8,280 nucleotides of DNA from an uncultured Collinsella sp. (GTDB lineage Bacteria; Actinomycetota; Coriobacteriia; Coriobacteriales; Coriobacteriaceae): the NCBI GenBank assembly GCA_900549135.1, contig URNI01000082.1, positions 1 to 8,280 of the forward strand. The letters run 5' to 3'. Both the position numbers and the translations under genes were made by a program. Below the pieces are notes generated by a model. The model saw only the letters and a program-made list of their open reading frames with translations. It made no database searches and was not told the origin of the DNA. Below, in pieces: positions 1-6,520 of this stretch; within the stretch, counting starts at the first letter, position 1, and each line of letters starts with the position of its first letter.

Positions 1-1
1 T

Positions 2-319
2 CGCGTGAGTGAGCCCATCATCTACGGCATCCTGTTTCGCGACAAGAAGGCTCTTGCCTGGAACATGATTGGTGGTGCTGTCGGTGGTCTGCTGGTAAGC
101 CTTCTTCATGCCAACGTCTATATCTTCACTGGCGTTGGTTTCCCATGGATGAACGTGCTCATGTTTGCTCAGGATATCATCCCTGGCACCATCGGGTGTC
201 TTGCTGGCGGTGCCGTGACGTTTGCGTTGGCGATGATTTTTGGATTTGAAGGACAGGAGAAGATGCCGTTGAAGTCCAAGAGCGGCGATTCTGAGGCCGT
301 TGAATCCGTCGAGGCATAA
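2..319 (+). CDS. PTS beta-glucoside-type permease, EIIC C-terminus (partial)
   Basis: This is the C-terminal end of a sugar phosphotransferase membrane permease; the gene begins before the window, so the true start is not visible and the GTG at position 5 is an internal Val codon. The first residues read RVSEPIIYGILFR, which matches the conserved (V/I)(S/T)EPxIYG motif of glucose/glucoside-superfamily EIIC domains. Two hydrophobic stretches follow, roughly visible residues 20-40 and 58-78, consistent with the last membrane helices. The protein ends in a short charged tail (about 25 residues) with no EIIA domain, so it is an EIIC or EIIBC protein that must borrow EIIA from elsewhere, unlike E. 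coli BglF with its B-C-A order. It sits 146 bp upstream of a 6-phospho-beta-glucosidase gene on the same strand, which makes a beta-glucoside (arbutin, salicin or cellobiose type) the likely cargo. The substrate itself is inferred. Confidence 0.85.
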   Translation, partial: RVSEPIIYGILFRDKKALAWNMIGGAVGGLLVSLLHANVYIFTGVGFPWMNVLMFAQDIIPGTIGCLAGGAVTFALAMIFGFEGQEKMPLKSKSGDSEAVESVEA

Positions 320-348
320 GAGGCTACTACACAAATATGCTCCCCAGC

Positions 349-401
349 CGTTGCGCGGTCCGACCCCTTGGCCGCGCAACGGTACTGTGCTGTTGCGCGG
401 C
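349..401 (+). other. Mutually exclusive hairpins in the PTS-bglA spacer
   Basis: The 146-bp spacer between the permease stop and the glucosidase start holds no gene. It contains a perfect 11-bp inverted repeat, CCGTTGCGCGG (349-359) and CCGCGCAACGG (372-382). In RNA the stem can be extended by U.G, C-G, G.U and A-U pairs to leave a CCCC loop. The same right arm can instead pair with a second copy of GTTGCGCGG at 392-400. No T tract follows either hairpin, so neither is a standard intrinsic terminator. It may stabilise or process the mRNA end of the permease gene, or tune expression of the downstream gene. I see no BglG/LicT-type antiterminator (RAT) sequence. Confidence 0.55.
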
Positions 402-465
402 ACTTGCCGAGTCCGTTGCGTTCGACAGTGTGGGCCGGGAATTTGATAGAAAGGACGACACCATA

Positions 466-1884
466 ATGTTTAGAGAAGATTTTTTATGGGGCGGGGCTCT
501 GGCTGCAAACCAGTGCGAGGGAGGATGGAACGAAGGCGGTCGCGGTTTAGCCAATTCCGACATGCTGCCGTTTGGCGATCAACGCATGGACGTCATGCGG
601 GGAGACCTTGATCCGCGTGCGTTGGCACCCGACAGCTTCTATCCCGCTCGCAAGGGCATTGATTTTTACCATAGGTACAAGCAGGATATTGAACTGTTTG
701 CCCAGATGGGTTTTAAATGCCTGCGCTTATCAATCGCCTGGAGCCGCATTTTTCCCAAAGGAGACGAAGCCGAGCCCAATGAAGAAGGCCTTGCCTTTTA
801 CGAGGATGTTTTTAGGACGTGTCGCGCGCATGACATTGAGCCTTTGGTGACGCTCAACCACTATGATGTCCCCATGCATCTCGTCGATGCGTATGGCGGA
901 TGGCGCGATCGCAGGTTGGTCGACCTGTTCGAGCGATATTCGCGTACCGTGTTCGAGCGCTATCGGGGATTGGTCAATTATTGGCTGACCTTTAACGAGA
1001 TCAACATCATGACGCAGGCGTGCTTTATGGCGGCGGGGATCATCTTCGAGCAAGGGGAGAATCGCTATGCAACGGTTCACACGGCCGTGCACCATGTATT
1101 GGTTGCGAGCGCCCGTGCGGTCGGGGCGTGTCATGAACTGTGCCCTGGGGCGAAGATCGGTTGCATGCTCAACGCAGGTGTCTTCTATCCGGCTACATGT
1201 GATCCGGACGATGTGCTGGCTGCGCAGGCTGAGAATCGCAGCCATTACATGTTTACCGACGTCCAGGTGCGCGGTGCGTACCCGAGCTATGTTCTCAAGG
1301 AATACGCCCGCCATGGTTTTGAGGTGCCCTATCGGGATGATGACCGCGAAGTACTGGCTGCAAACCTGGTCGATTTCGTCTCGTTTTCGTATTACTCGAC
1401 GCGCGTCGCAAAAGCGCATGCGGAAGGTCAGTTCGATTCGAACCTTCTTCGCTCGGCGCCTAATCCGTATCTAAAACAGGAGCCTTGGGGGAGGTTTATC
1501 GACCCCAAAGGGCTGCGCGTCACCATGAATGAAATCTGGGATCGCTATCAAAAGCCGCTGTTCATCGTCGAAAACGGTTTGGGTGCTCCTGATGTGCCGG
1601 AAGATTCGGGTGAAATAGAAGACGACTATCGAGTTGAATACCTGCGGGCCCACATCGAGGCGATGAGGGAGACCGTCGAGCTCGACGGGGTGGAACTCAT
1701 GGGATATACCTGTTGGGGCCCGATCGATTTGGTTTCGGTCGCCACAGGACAGATGCGTAAGCGCTACGGGTTTATCTATGTCGATCGAGACGATAGCGGT
1801 GCGGGCTCGTTTGAGAGACGTAAAAAGAAAAGCTTCGAATGGTACCGACGCGTAATAGCAAGCAATGGCGAAGACCTTGCGTAA
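466..1884 (+). CDS. bglA: 6-phospho-beta-glucosidase, GH1 (BglA-like)
   Basis: A cytoplasmic glycoside hydrolase family 1 enzyme (472 aa, the usual family length) that hydrolyses 6-phospho-beta-glucosides delivered by a PTS to glucose-6-phosphate and an aglycone or glucose. The N-terminal GH1 signature FLWGGALAANQCEGGW is at residues 6-21. The acid/base is Glu178 in TFNEIN and the nucleophile is Glu369 in FIVENGLG. The C-terminal phosphate-binding segment around residues 424-437 contains Lys432 and Tyr434, as in phospho-glycosidases. The C-terminal pattern (RKKKSFEWY, VIASNGE) follows E. coli BglA closely. I chose ATG 466 because the GH1 fold begins at once after it and AAAGGA (450-455) lies 10 nt upstream; an upstream in-frame ATG at 337 would add 43 residues unlike the family. 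The preceding permease end fits a shared operon. One oddity is Ala426, where many relatives have Ser or Thr near the phosphate. Codon use is less biased than in the downstream operon. Confidence 0.93.
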   Translation: MFREDFLWGGALAANQCEGGWNEGGRGLANSDMLPFGDQRMDVMRGDLDPRALAPDSFYPARKGIDFYHRYKQDIELFAQMGFKCLRLSIAWSRIFPKGDEAEPNEEGLAFYEDVFRTCRAHDIEPLVTLNHYDVPMHLVDAYGGWRDRRLVDLFERYSRTVFERYRGLVNYWLTFNEINIMTQACFMAAGIIFEQGENRYATVHTAVHHVLVASARAVGACHELCPGAKIGCMLNAGVFYPATCDPDDVLAAQAENRSHYMFTDVQVRGAYPSYVLKEYARHGFEVPYRDDDREVLAANLVDFVSFSYYSTRVAKAHAEGQFDSNLLRSAPNPYLKQEPWGRFIDPKGLRVTMNEIWDRYQKPLFIVENGLGAPDVPEDSGEIEDDYRVEYLRAHIEAMRETVELDGVELMGYTCWGPIDLVSVATGQMRKRYGFIYVDRDDSGAGSFERRKKKSFEWYRRVIASNGEDLA

Positions 1885-1937
1885 TAACGTTAAGATGGAC
1901 AAATGCGCCCGTTGGGGGAATAGTCGTGCCACTTCGC

Positions 1938-1964
1938 TTGACAACAGGCTAAACTAGCTATTAA
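1938..1964 (+). promoter_or_regulatory. Candidate promoter of the lacI-family gene
   Basis: A perfect -35 hexamer TTGACA (1938-1943) is followed after 15 bp by TATTAA (1959-1964); a frame shifted by two (TTAAAC, 17-bp spacing) is also possible. The stretch is clearly AT-richer than its surroundings. The spacing is short, so the assignment is tentative. The candidate overlaps the GTTTA/TAAAC-rich words listed separately, which would fit autoregulation. Confidence 0.5.
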
Positions 1965-2004
1965 ACATTTACTATTCTGTTTAGATTGAATTTGCGGTCG
2001 TTTA
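1949..2004 (+). promoter_or_regulatory. Candidate operator region upstream of the regulator
   Basis: Four copies of the TAAAC/GTTTA core lie here: TAAAC at 1950 and 1962 and GTTTA at 1979 and 2000. CTAAAC (1949-1954) and GTTTAG (1979-1984) form an inverted repeat, and TAAACATTTA (1962-1971) is itself near-palindromic. The words CTATTAAACA, AAACATTTA and TCTGTTTA recur in the spacer before the isomerase gene. A LacI-family repressor binding both sites is the simplest reading, but it is an inference. Confidence 0.45.
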
Positions 2005-2066
2005 GTTGCCGAGTCACGGGGCGGTCAAGCCACGATGCTCGGCCGCGACCGATGCTAGGGGGAACG

Positions 2067-3077
2067 ATGGCTAAAGCAAGCGTCCGCGAGATCAGCCGCA
2101 TTACCGGCTTTTCGCCCGCAACCGTGTCCAACGCGCTCAACCGCAAGCGCAGCGTGAGCGAGGAGACCGCCAAGGTCATCCTGGAGTGCGCGCAGTCGCT
2201 TGGCTATCAGCAGTCGACGCAGCTCGAGAGCATCCAGTTTGTGCTTGCGCGCAAGACGGGCGCCATCCTGGACGAGAGCACCTTCCATCCCGCGGTCATC
2301 GAGGGCGTGGAGCGCCAGGCGCGTCGCCACGGCATGAGCACGAGCTTTGTCTCGCTCGACTTTAGCGACCTGGACGCCGTGCGCCCGCAGGTCGAGGGCC
2401 TGATCGCCGACCCGTCGGCCGCCATCGTGCTGATGGGTACCGAGCTGGGCGAGGAGGACTACGCCCTGTTCGCCGACGCTGCCGCCCACCTGATTGTGCT
2501 CGACGGCTGGAGCGATCGCCAGTACTTCGATGCCGTAGTCATCGCCAACACCGATTCGGTGCTGCGTGCCGTGGATTACCTTATCGAGAAAGGCCACAGG
2601 CAAATCGGCTATCTGGCGGGCGACCTTCGTATCCGCAACTTTAAGGATCGCGAGCGCGGCTATCGCCAAGCGCTTGAGGATGCGGGCCTCGAGGCCAATC
2701 CGACATGGCGCGTCACGCTGGGCACCACGCTCGAGGGCGCTTATCGCGACATGGGCGCGTGGCTCGACAATTCCTCGCGCGAAGATCTGCCGACGGCTTT
2801 CTTTGCCGAAAACGACGTGCTCGCCGTAGGCGCCATGCGCGCGCTAAACGAGCACGGCATACGCGTGCCCGAGGATGTCTCGATTATCGGCTTTGACGAC
2901 CTATCTCTGGGCGCCTTCTCCAACCCGCCGCTCACCACGGTGCACGTTCCCAAACACGAGGTGGGCGAGATCGCGGTGCGCCGCCTGGTGGGTAACATCC
3001 GCAATCCCAAGAGCTATACCTGCAAGACGGCCGTGTCGACCTACTTTGTCGAGCGCCAGAGCGTGTGCGAGATCTAG
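2067..3077 (+). CDS. LacI-family transcriptional regulator
   Basis: A sugar-responsive DNA-binding regulator of 336 aa, the normal LacI/GalR length. The N-terminal helix-turn-helix spans about residues 5-25 (SVREISRITGFSPATVSNAL), followed by the typical SEETAKVILECAQSLGY segment. A periplasmic-binding-protein-like effector domain fills the rest, with recognisable IEKGHRQIGYLAGD, FFAENDVLAVGAMRALNEHG, VPEDVSIIGFDD and PPLTTVHVPKHEVGEIAVRRL blocks. ATG 2067 is chosen because AGGGGG (2057-2062) sits 4 nt upstream and the HTH starts directly after it; ATG 2052 would place the ribosome binding site inside the gene. The hinge between the two domains (residues 48-60) lacks the usual LARSL-type helix. 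The gene has its own candidate promoter and a strong terminator, and it lies immediately before the isomerase-transketolase operon. It is probably that operon's regulator, with a pathway sugar or phosphosugar as effector. The effector is not predictable from sequence. Confidence 0.92.
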   Translation: MAKASVREISRITGFSPATVSNALNRKRSVSEETAKVILECAQSLGYQQSTQLESIQFVLARKTGAILDESTFHPAVIEGVERQARRHGMSTSFVSLDFSDLDAVRPQVEGLIADPSAAIVLMGTELGEEDYALFADAAAHLIVLDGWSDRQYFDAVVIANTDSVLRAVDYLIEKGHRQIGYLAGDLRIRNFKDRERGYRQALEDAGLEANPTWRVTLGTTLEGAYRDMGAWLDNSSREDLPTAFFAENDVLAVGAMRALNEHGIRVPEDVSIIGFDDLSLGAFSNPPLTTVHVPKHEVGEIAVRRLVGNIRNPKSYTCKTAVSTYFVERQSVCEI

Positions 3078-3140
3078 GCGAAGAAAACGCCGGGGCGCAG
3101 GGCGGCAAAGCTCGCTAAGGCAGCCATATCTAACGCTACT

Positions 3141-3173
3141 AAGAGAGGGTCCTTCGGGGCCCTCTTTTTGTTT
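3141..3173 (+). terminator. Intrinsic terminator of the lacI-family gene
   Basis: GAGGGTCC (3145-3152) pairs with GGGCCCTC (3157-3164), with one T.G wobble, around a stable TTCG tetraloop. The run of five T residues at 3165-3169 follows and can extend the stem with the upstream A/G residues. It lies 64 nt after the regulator's stop codon and separates it from the next operon. Confidence 0.9.
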
Positions 3174-3191
3174 CCCTTGTATGTTCAGTTT

Positions 3192-3229
3192 GTTTACATA
3201 CCGTTTAGGCTGATTTCTCTACCGTTTAC
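3192..3229 (+). promoter_or_regulatory. Helically phased GTTTA direct repeats
   Basis: GTTTA cores start at 3192, 3203 and 3224, giving spacings of 11 and 21 bp, close to one and two turns of DNA. The last two belong to a 9-bp direct repeat, TACCGTTTA, at 3199-3207 and 3220-3228. The repeats lie just upstream of, and overlap the -35 of, the candidate promoter for the isomerase operon. Tandem same-face sites suggest cooperative binding of a regulator, perhaps the adjacent LacI-family protein or an unlinked activator. Confidence 0.4.
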
Positions 3230-3253
3230 GGGACTTTCGCGCTAGACTATTAA
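3225..3253 (+). promoter_or_regulatory. Candidate promoter of the isomerase-transketolase operon
   Basis: TTTACG (3225-3230) is separated by 17 bp from TATTAA (3248-3253), the same -10 hexamer seen in front of the regulator. The -35 matches four of six consensus positions. The location, after the regulator's terminator and upstream of a dyad operator and a strong ribosome binding site, supports it, but the hexamers are weak. Confidence 0.4.
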
Positions 3254-3272
3254 ACAAAAGAGTAAAACATTT

Positions 3273-3309
3273 AGTAAACAGAACAAAACGAAACATGCGT
3301 CTGTTTACT
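3273..3309 (+). promoter_or_regulatory. Perfect 10-bp inverted repeat, candidate operator
   Basis: AGTAAACAGA (3273-3282) and TCTGTTTACT (3300-3309) are perfect inverted repeats separated by 17 bp, so the half-site centres are 27 bp apart. The dyad lies between the candidate -10 and the ribosome binding site of the isomerase gene. The word TCTGTTTA is shared with the regulator's own upstream region (1976-1983). A repressor bound here would block transcription; alternatively the RNA could form a hairpin in the leader. Confidence 0.5.
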
Positions 3310-3335
3310 GAACATGTGATTAGGGGAGGACGTAC

Positions 3336-4736
3336 ATGGACAAGATCAAGCTCGGCTTTGTGCCCACGCGCCGCAGCATCTTTAGCGCGCCGGACGCAAT
3401 CAAGTATCGCGGCCTGACGGCTGATCGCCTGCGCGAGATCGGCGTCGACATCGTGGATATCGACGACATCAATGACGAGGGCCTGCTGTTCGACGACAGC
3501 CACATTGAGCCTATCGTCAAGAAATTCCGCGCCGAGGGCGTCGATGGCATTATGCTGTGCCACGCCAACTTTGGCACCGAGTACGTTTGCGCTCGCCTTG
3601 CCCGCGAGCTCGGCCTGCCCGTGCTGCTGTGGGGCCCGCGCGACGAGCGCCCCGAGCTCGACGGCACGCGCCTGCGCGATAGCCAGTGCGGTCTGTTCGC
3701 CACCGGCAAGGTCCTGCGCCGCTTCCAGGTTCCCTTCACCTACATGACCAACTGCCGCCTGACCGACCCCGAGTTCGAGCGCGGCGTTTGGGACTTTTTG
3801 GCCGTTTGCAACGTGGTCAAGACCTTCAAGCACACCCGCATCCTGCAGATGGCCACCCGTCCATTCGACTTCTGGTCGACCATGTGCAACGAGGGCGAGC
3901 TGCTCGAGAAGTTCAACATCCAGCTTTCGCCTATCCCCATGACCGAACTTGTCCAGGCTGTGCGCGACGCCCAGGCCGACGAGCAGGCCATGGCCGCCAT
4001 GCTTGCCCACATCAACGACAGCTTTGAGATCTGCATCCCCGAGGACAAGGTCCCTGCGGTCGCCGGTCTTGCCATCGCCATGAAGCGCTTGGTCGAGAAG
4101 TATCGCTGCAACGCCGGTGCCATTCAGTGCTGGAACGCTCTGCAGGACGAGCTGGGCATTATGCCCTGCGCCGCCAACGCCATCCTCAACGAGATGGGCA
4201 TTCCTATCGTATGCGAGACCGATATCCACGGCGCCATCACCGCGCTGATGGTCGAGGCCGCCGACCTGGGCCGTCACCGCGGCATGTTCGCCGACTGGAC
4301 CGTGCGCCATCCCGATAACGAGAACGGCGAGCTGCTGCAGCATTGCGGCCCCTGGCTCTGCAGCTGCGCGGCCGTCAAGCCCAAGCTCACCTACCCGCTG
4401 GCTTTCGATCACCCCGGCGCGCTGACGGCCGAGGCCAAGCACGGCGACCTCACCCTTGCCCGCTTTGACGGTGACAACGGCGAGTACTCGCTGCTACTGG
4501 GCAACGCCCGCGGCATCGACGGCCCGGCCGGCATGGGCACCTACCTGTGGGTCGAGGTCGACAACCTCAAGCGCCTCGAGGCCAAGATCGTCGAGGGCCC
4601 CCACATCCACCACTGCGTCGCTATTCACGCCAACGTGGTGCCGGTGCTCTACGAGGCGTGCAAGTACATCGGCATTGCCCCCGACCTGTACGACCCCATC
4701 GAAGAAGACGTTAAAGCCTACCTGCGAGGAGAGTAG
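3336..4736 (+). CDS. L-fucose/L-arabinose isomerase-like sugar isomerase
   Basis: A cytoplasmic aldose-ketose isomerase-like protein of 466 aa, shorter than E. coli FucI (591 aa) and belonging to the compact fucose-isomerase-related group. The N-terminal half is Rossmann-like, with conserved-looking blocks GVDGIMLCHANFGTE (68-82) and PVLLWGPRDER (95-105). The C-terminal half carries GAIQCWNAL (261-269), GIMPCAANAILNEMGIP (274-290) and CETDIHGA (293-300). Asp296 in CETD looks equivalent to the FucI metal ligand Asp361; the other ligands I cannot place with certainty, although His336 and the HIHH cluster (423-426) are candidates. AGGGGAGGA (3322-3330) lies 5 nt before the ATG. It is the first gene of an operon, its stop lying 2 nt from the transketolase N subunit. 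The neighbours imply that it turns an aldose into the ketose taken by the kinase. L-fucose, D-arabinose or D-apiose are possible substrates; the sequence alone does not decide. Confidence 0.8.
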   Translation: MDKIKLGFVPTRRSIFSAPDAIKYRGLTADRLREIGVDIVDIDDINDEGLLFDDSHIEPIVKKFRAEGVDGIMLCHANFGTEYVCARLARELGLPVLLWGPRDERPELDGTRLRDSQCGLFATGKVLRRFQVPFTYMTNCRLTDPEFERGVWDFLAVCNVVKTFKHTRILQMATRPFDFWSTMCNEGELLEKFNIQLSPIPMTELVQAVRDAQADEQAMAAMLAHINDSFEICIPEDKVPAVAGLAIAMKRLVEKYRCNAGAIQCWNALQDELGIMPCAANAILNEMGIPIVCETDIHGAITALMVEAADLGRHRGMFADWTVRHPDNENGELLQHCGPWLCSCAAVKPKLTYPLAFDHPGALTAEAKHGDLTLARFDGDNGEYSLLLGNARGIDGPAGMGTYLWVEVDNLKRLEAKIVEGPHIHHCVAIHANVVPVLYEACKYIGIAPDLYDPIEEDVKAYLRGE

Positions 4737-4738
4737 AA

Positions 4739-5575
4739 ATGGCAACTATCGAAGAGCTTGAGTCCCTGCGTTGGGACCTTCGCCGCGATTGCGTCGATAT
4801 CATCATGGCTGGCGCCGGCGGCCACATCGGCGGCGACATGTCGGTGATCGACGCCCTCATGACCCTCTACGCCAACCACCTCAACATTTCGCCCGAGACC
4901 GTCGACGATCCCAATCGCGACCGCTTTGTGCTCTCCAAGGGCCACGCCATGGAGGCTTACTACGCGGTGCTCTGCCACGAGGGCTATCTTGACCTCGACG
5001 ACGTCAAGGCCCGCTTCTCCAAGTTCGGCAGCCCCTACATCGGCCACCCCAACAACAAGCTCAAGGGCATCGAGATGAACTCGGGCTCGCTGGGTCACGG
5101 CCTGCCCGTGGCCGTGGGTATGGCGCTCGCCGGCAAGATGGACGGCCGCGACTACCGCGTCTACACCATTATGGGCGACGGCGAGCTTGCCGAGGGCTCG
5201 GTCTGGGAGGGCGCCATGAGCGGCGGCAACTACCAGCTCGATAACCTGTGCGCGCTCGTGGACCGCAACCGCCTGCAGATCAGCGGCAGCACCGAGGACG
5301 TTATGAAACAGGACTCGCAGGAGGAGCGCTGGGCTGCCTTCGGTTGGAACGTGCTCTCCATTCCGGGTAACGACGTCCGGGCCATCGACGCCGCGCTGAC
5401 GCTTGCGGCCGAGACCTGCGGCAAGCCCACGGTCATCATCCTCAACACGGTGAAGGGCTATGGCTCGCCCGTTATGGAGGACAAGGCCGCCTGGCACCAT
5501 CACCTGCCCAACGATGAGGAATATGCCCAGATCATCGTCGATTTCGCTGCCCATAAGGAGGCCATCAATGGCTAA
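4739..5575 (+). CDS. Transketolase, N-terminal (TPP/Mg-binding) subunit
   Basis: The first half of a two-subunit, thiamine-diphosphate-dependent transketolase (278 aa, typical for split N subunits). GHIGGDMS (28-35) contains His29, equivalent to His26 of E. coli TktA; SKGHA (66-70) and IGHP (101-104) give the further active-site histidines (His69, His103). GSLGHG follows at 116-121. The TPP/Mg motif runs from GDGELAEG (146-153) to DRNRLQISG (175-183), with Asn177. His253, in AWHHHLPND, lies in the usual position for the end of the active site. GAGGAGAG (4726-4733) just before the previous stop is the ribosome binding site, and the gap from that stop to this ATG is only 2 nt, so translation is probably coupled. 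The active site is completed by the C subunit encoded next. A dedicated split enzyme inside a sugar operon suggests a ketose phosphate outside the housekeeping pentose pathway. Confidence 0.93.
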   Translation: MATIEELESLRWDLRRDCVDIIMAGAGGHIGGDMSVIDALMTLYANHLNISPETVDDPNRDRFVLSKGHAMEAYYAVLCHEGYLDLDDVKARFSKFGSPYIGHPNNKLKGIEMNSGSLGHGLPVAVGMALAGKMDGRDYRVYTIMGDGELAEGSVWEGAMSGGNYQLDNLCALVDRNRLQISGSTEDVMKQDSQEERWAAFGWNVLSIPGNDVRAIDAALTLAAETCGKPTVIILNTVKGYGSPVMEDKAAWHHHLPNDEEYAQIIVDFAAHKEAING

Positions 5576-6506
5576 CAAGATCGCCAATCGCAAGGTTATC
5601 TGCGACACGCTGCTCGAGGCCGCGAAGACCGATAAGGATATCGTCGTCCTGTGCTCCGACTCCCGCGGCTCCGCATCGCTCACGCCGTTCTTTGATCAGT
5701 ATCCCCAGCAGTCCGTCGAGGTCGGCATCGCCGAGCAGGACCTGGTGAGCATCGCCGCTGGCATGGCTTCGTGCGGCAAGAAGGCCTGGGCCGCCTCGCC
5801 GGCGTCCTTTGTGACCACGCGCTCGTATGAGCAGTGCAAGGTCGACGTCTCGTACTCCAACACCAATGTCAAGCTCATCGGCATCTCTGGCGGCGTGTCC
5901 TATGGCGCCTTGGGCATGAGCCATCACTCCGCGCAGGATATCGCCGCCATGAGCGCGCTTCCCAACATGCGCGTGTACCTGCCGAGCGACCGCTTCCAGA
6001 CCGCCAAGCTCGTACGGGCCCTGGTCGCCGACAACAAGCCGGCCTACATCCGCGTGGGCCGCAACCCGGTCGAGGACGTGTACACCGAGGATGAGTGCCC
6101 GTTCCAGATGGATCGCGCCACCTGGGTGCGCCGCGGCACCGATGTGACGCTCGTCGCTACCGGCGAGATGGTCCGCCATGCCGTGGACGCCGCCGACCTG
6201 CTGGCCGAGCAGGGCATCTCGGCAACGGTGCTCGACATGTATTGCGTCAAGCCGCTCGACGCCGAGGCTGTAATTGAGGCCGCCGGCGCCACGCGCGCCG
6301 TCGTGACCGTCGAGGAGCACAGCCCCTTCGGCGGCCTGGGCTCTATGGTCGCGCAGGTGGTGGGCGAGCATTGCCCGCGTCCGGTCAAGTGCCTCTCTCT
6401 GCCCGACGCGCCGGTCATCACCGGCACGAGCCCCGAGGTCTTTGCGCACTACGGTCTGACGGGTGCCGGAATCGCCAAGACCGTTGCCGAGTTCCTCGGC
6501 AACTAG
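5568..6506 (+). CDS. Transketolase, C-terminal (pyrimidine-binding) subunit
   Basis: The second half of the split transketolase (312 aa). Glu56 in VEVGIAEQD activates the TPP aminopyrimidine (Glu411 in E. coli TktA). By eye alignment, Arg8, Ser35 (in SDSRGS) and Arg165 match the TktA phosphate-binding residues Arg358, Ser385 and Arg520, and His119 in GALGMSHHS matches His473. The TktA residues His461 and Asp469 appear as Ser107 and Leu115, so the substrate pocket differs from canonical transketolase. ATG 5568 overlaps the N subunit's stop by 8 nt (ATGGCTAA) and has AAGGAGG (5555-5561) 6 nt upstream; the frame upstream is not protein-like. The overlap ensures equal production of the two subunits. 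Likely chemistry is transfer of a two-carbon (ketol) unit from a ketose phosphate to an aldose phosphate such as glyceraldehyde-3-phosphate. The enzyme resembles apulose-4-phosphate transketolase in organisation, but the substrate is inferred. Confidence 0.93.
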   Translation: MANKIANRKVICDTLLEAAKTDKDIVVLCSDSRGSASLTPFFDQYPQQSVEVGIAEQDLVSIAAGMASCGKKAWAASPASFVTTRSYEQCKVDVSYSNTNVKLIGISGGVSYGALGMSHHSAQDIAAMSALPNMRVYLPSDRFQTAKLVRALVADNKPAYIRVGRNPVEDVYTEDECPFQMDRATWVRRGTDVTLVATGEMVRHAVDAADLLAEQGISATVLDMYCVKPLDAEAVIEAAGATRAVVTVEEHSPFGGLGSMVAQVVGEHCPRPVKCLSLPDAPVITGTSPEVFAHYGLTGAGIAKTVAEFLGN

Positions 6507-6520
6507 TAGAAACAGACGCT

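Noticed and set aside
337..465. An extended N-terminus for the GH1 enzyme from ATG 337
   Set aside because: The 43 extra residues are translated from the hairpin region, resemble nothing in GH1, and the good ribosome binding site is placed for ATG 466.
320..465. A BglG/LicT-type antiterminator (RAT) site in front of the glucosidase
   Set aside because: The context invites one, but the hairpins here do not resemble the known RAT sequence and no terminator T tract overlaps them.
1885..1937. An intrinsic terminator for the GH1 gene
   Set aside because: Only a very short CCC/GGG pairing with no T tract is present just after the stop, so none can be supported.
1986..2066. An upstream TTG start for the LacI-family gene
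   Set aside because: It would place the candidate operator, promoter end and ribosome binding site inside the gene and add residues before the normal HTH start.
3336..6506. Sulfoquinovose breakdown by the sulfo-transketolase route (SqwG/SqwH)
   Set aside because: A split transketolase with an isomerase first suggested it, but that route does not use an FGGY kinase, and no sulfoquinovosidase or sulfoacetaldehyde-handling gene is visible. It remains a secondary alternative.
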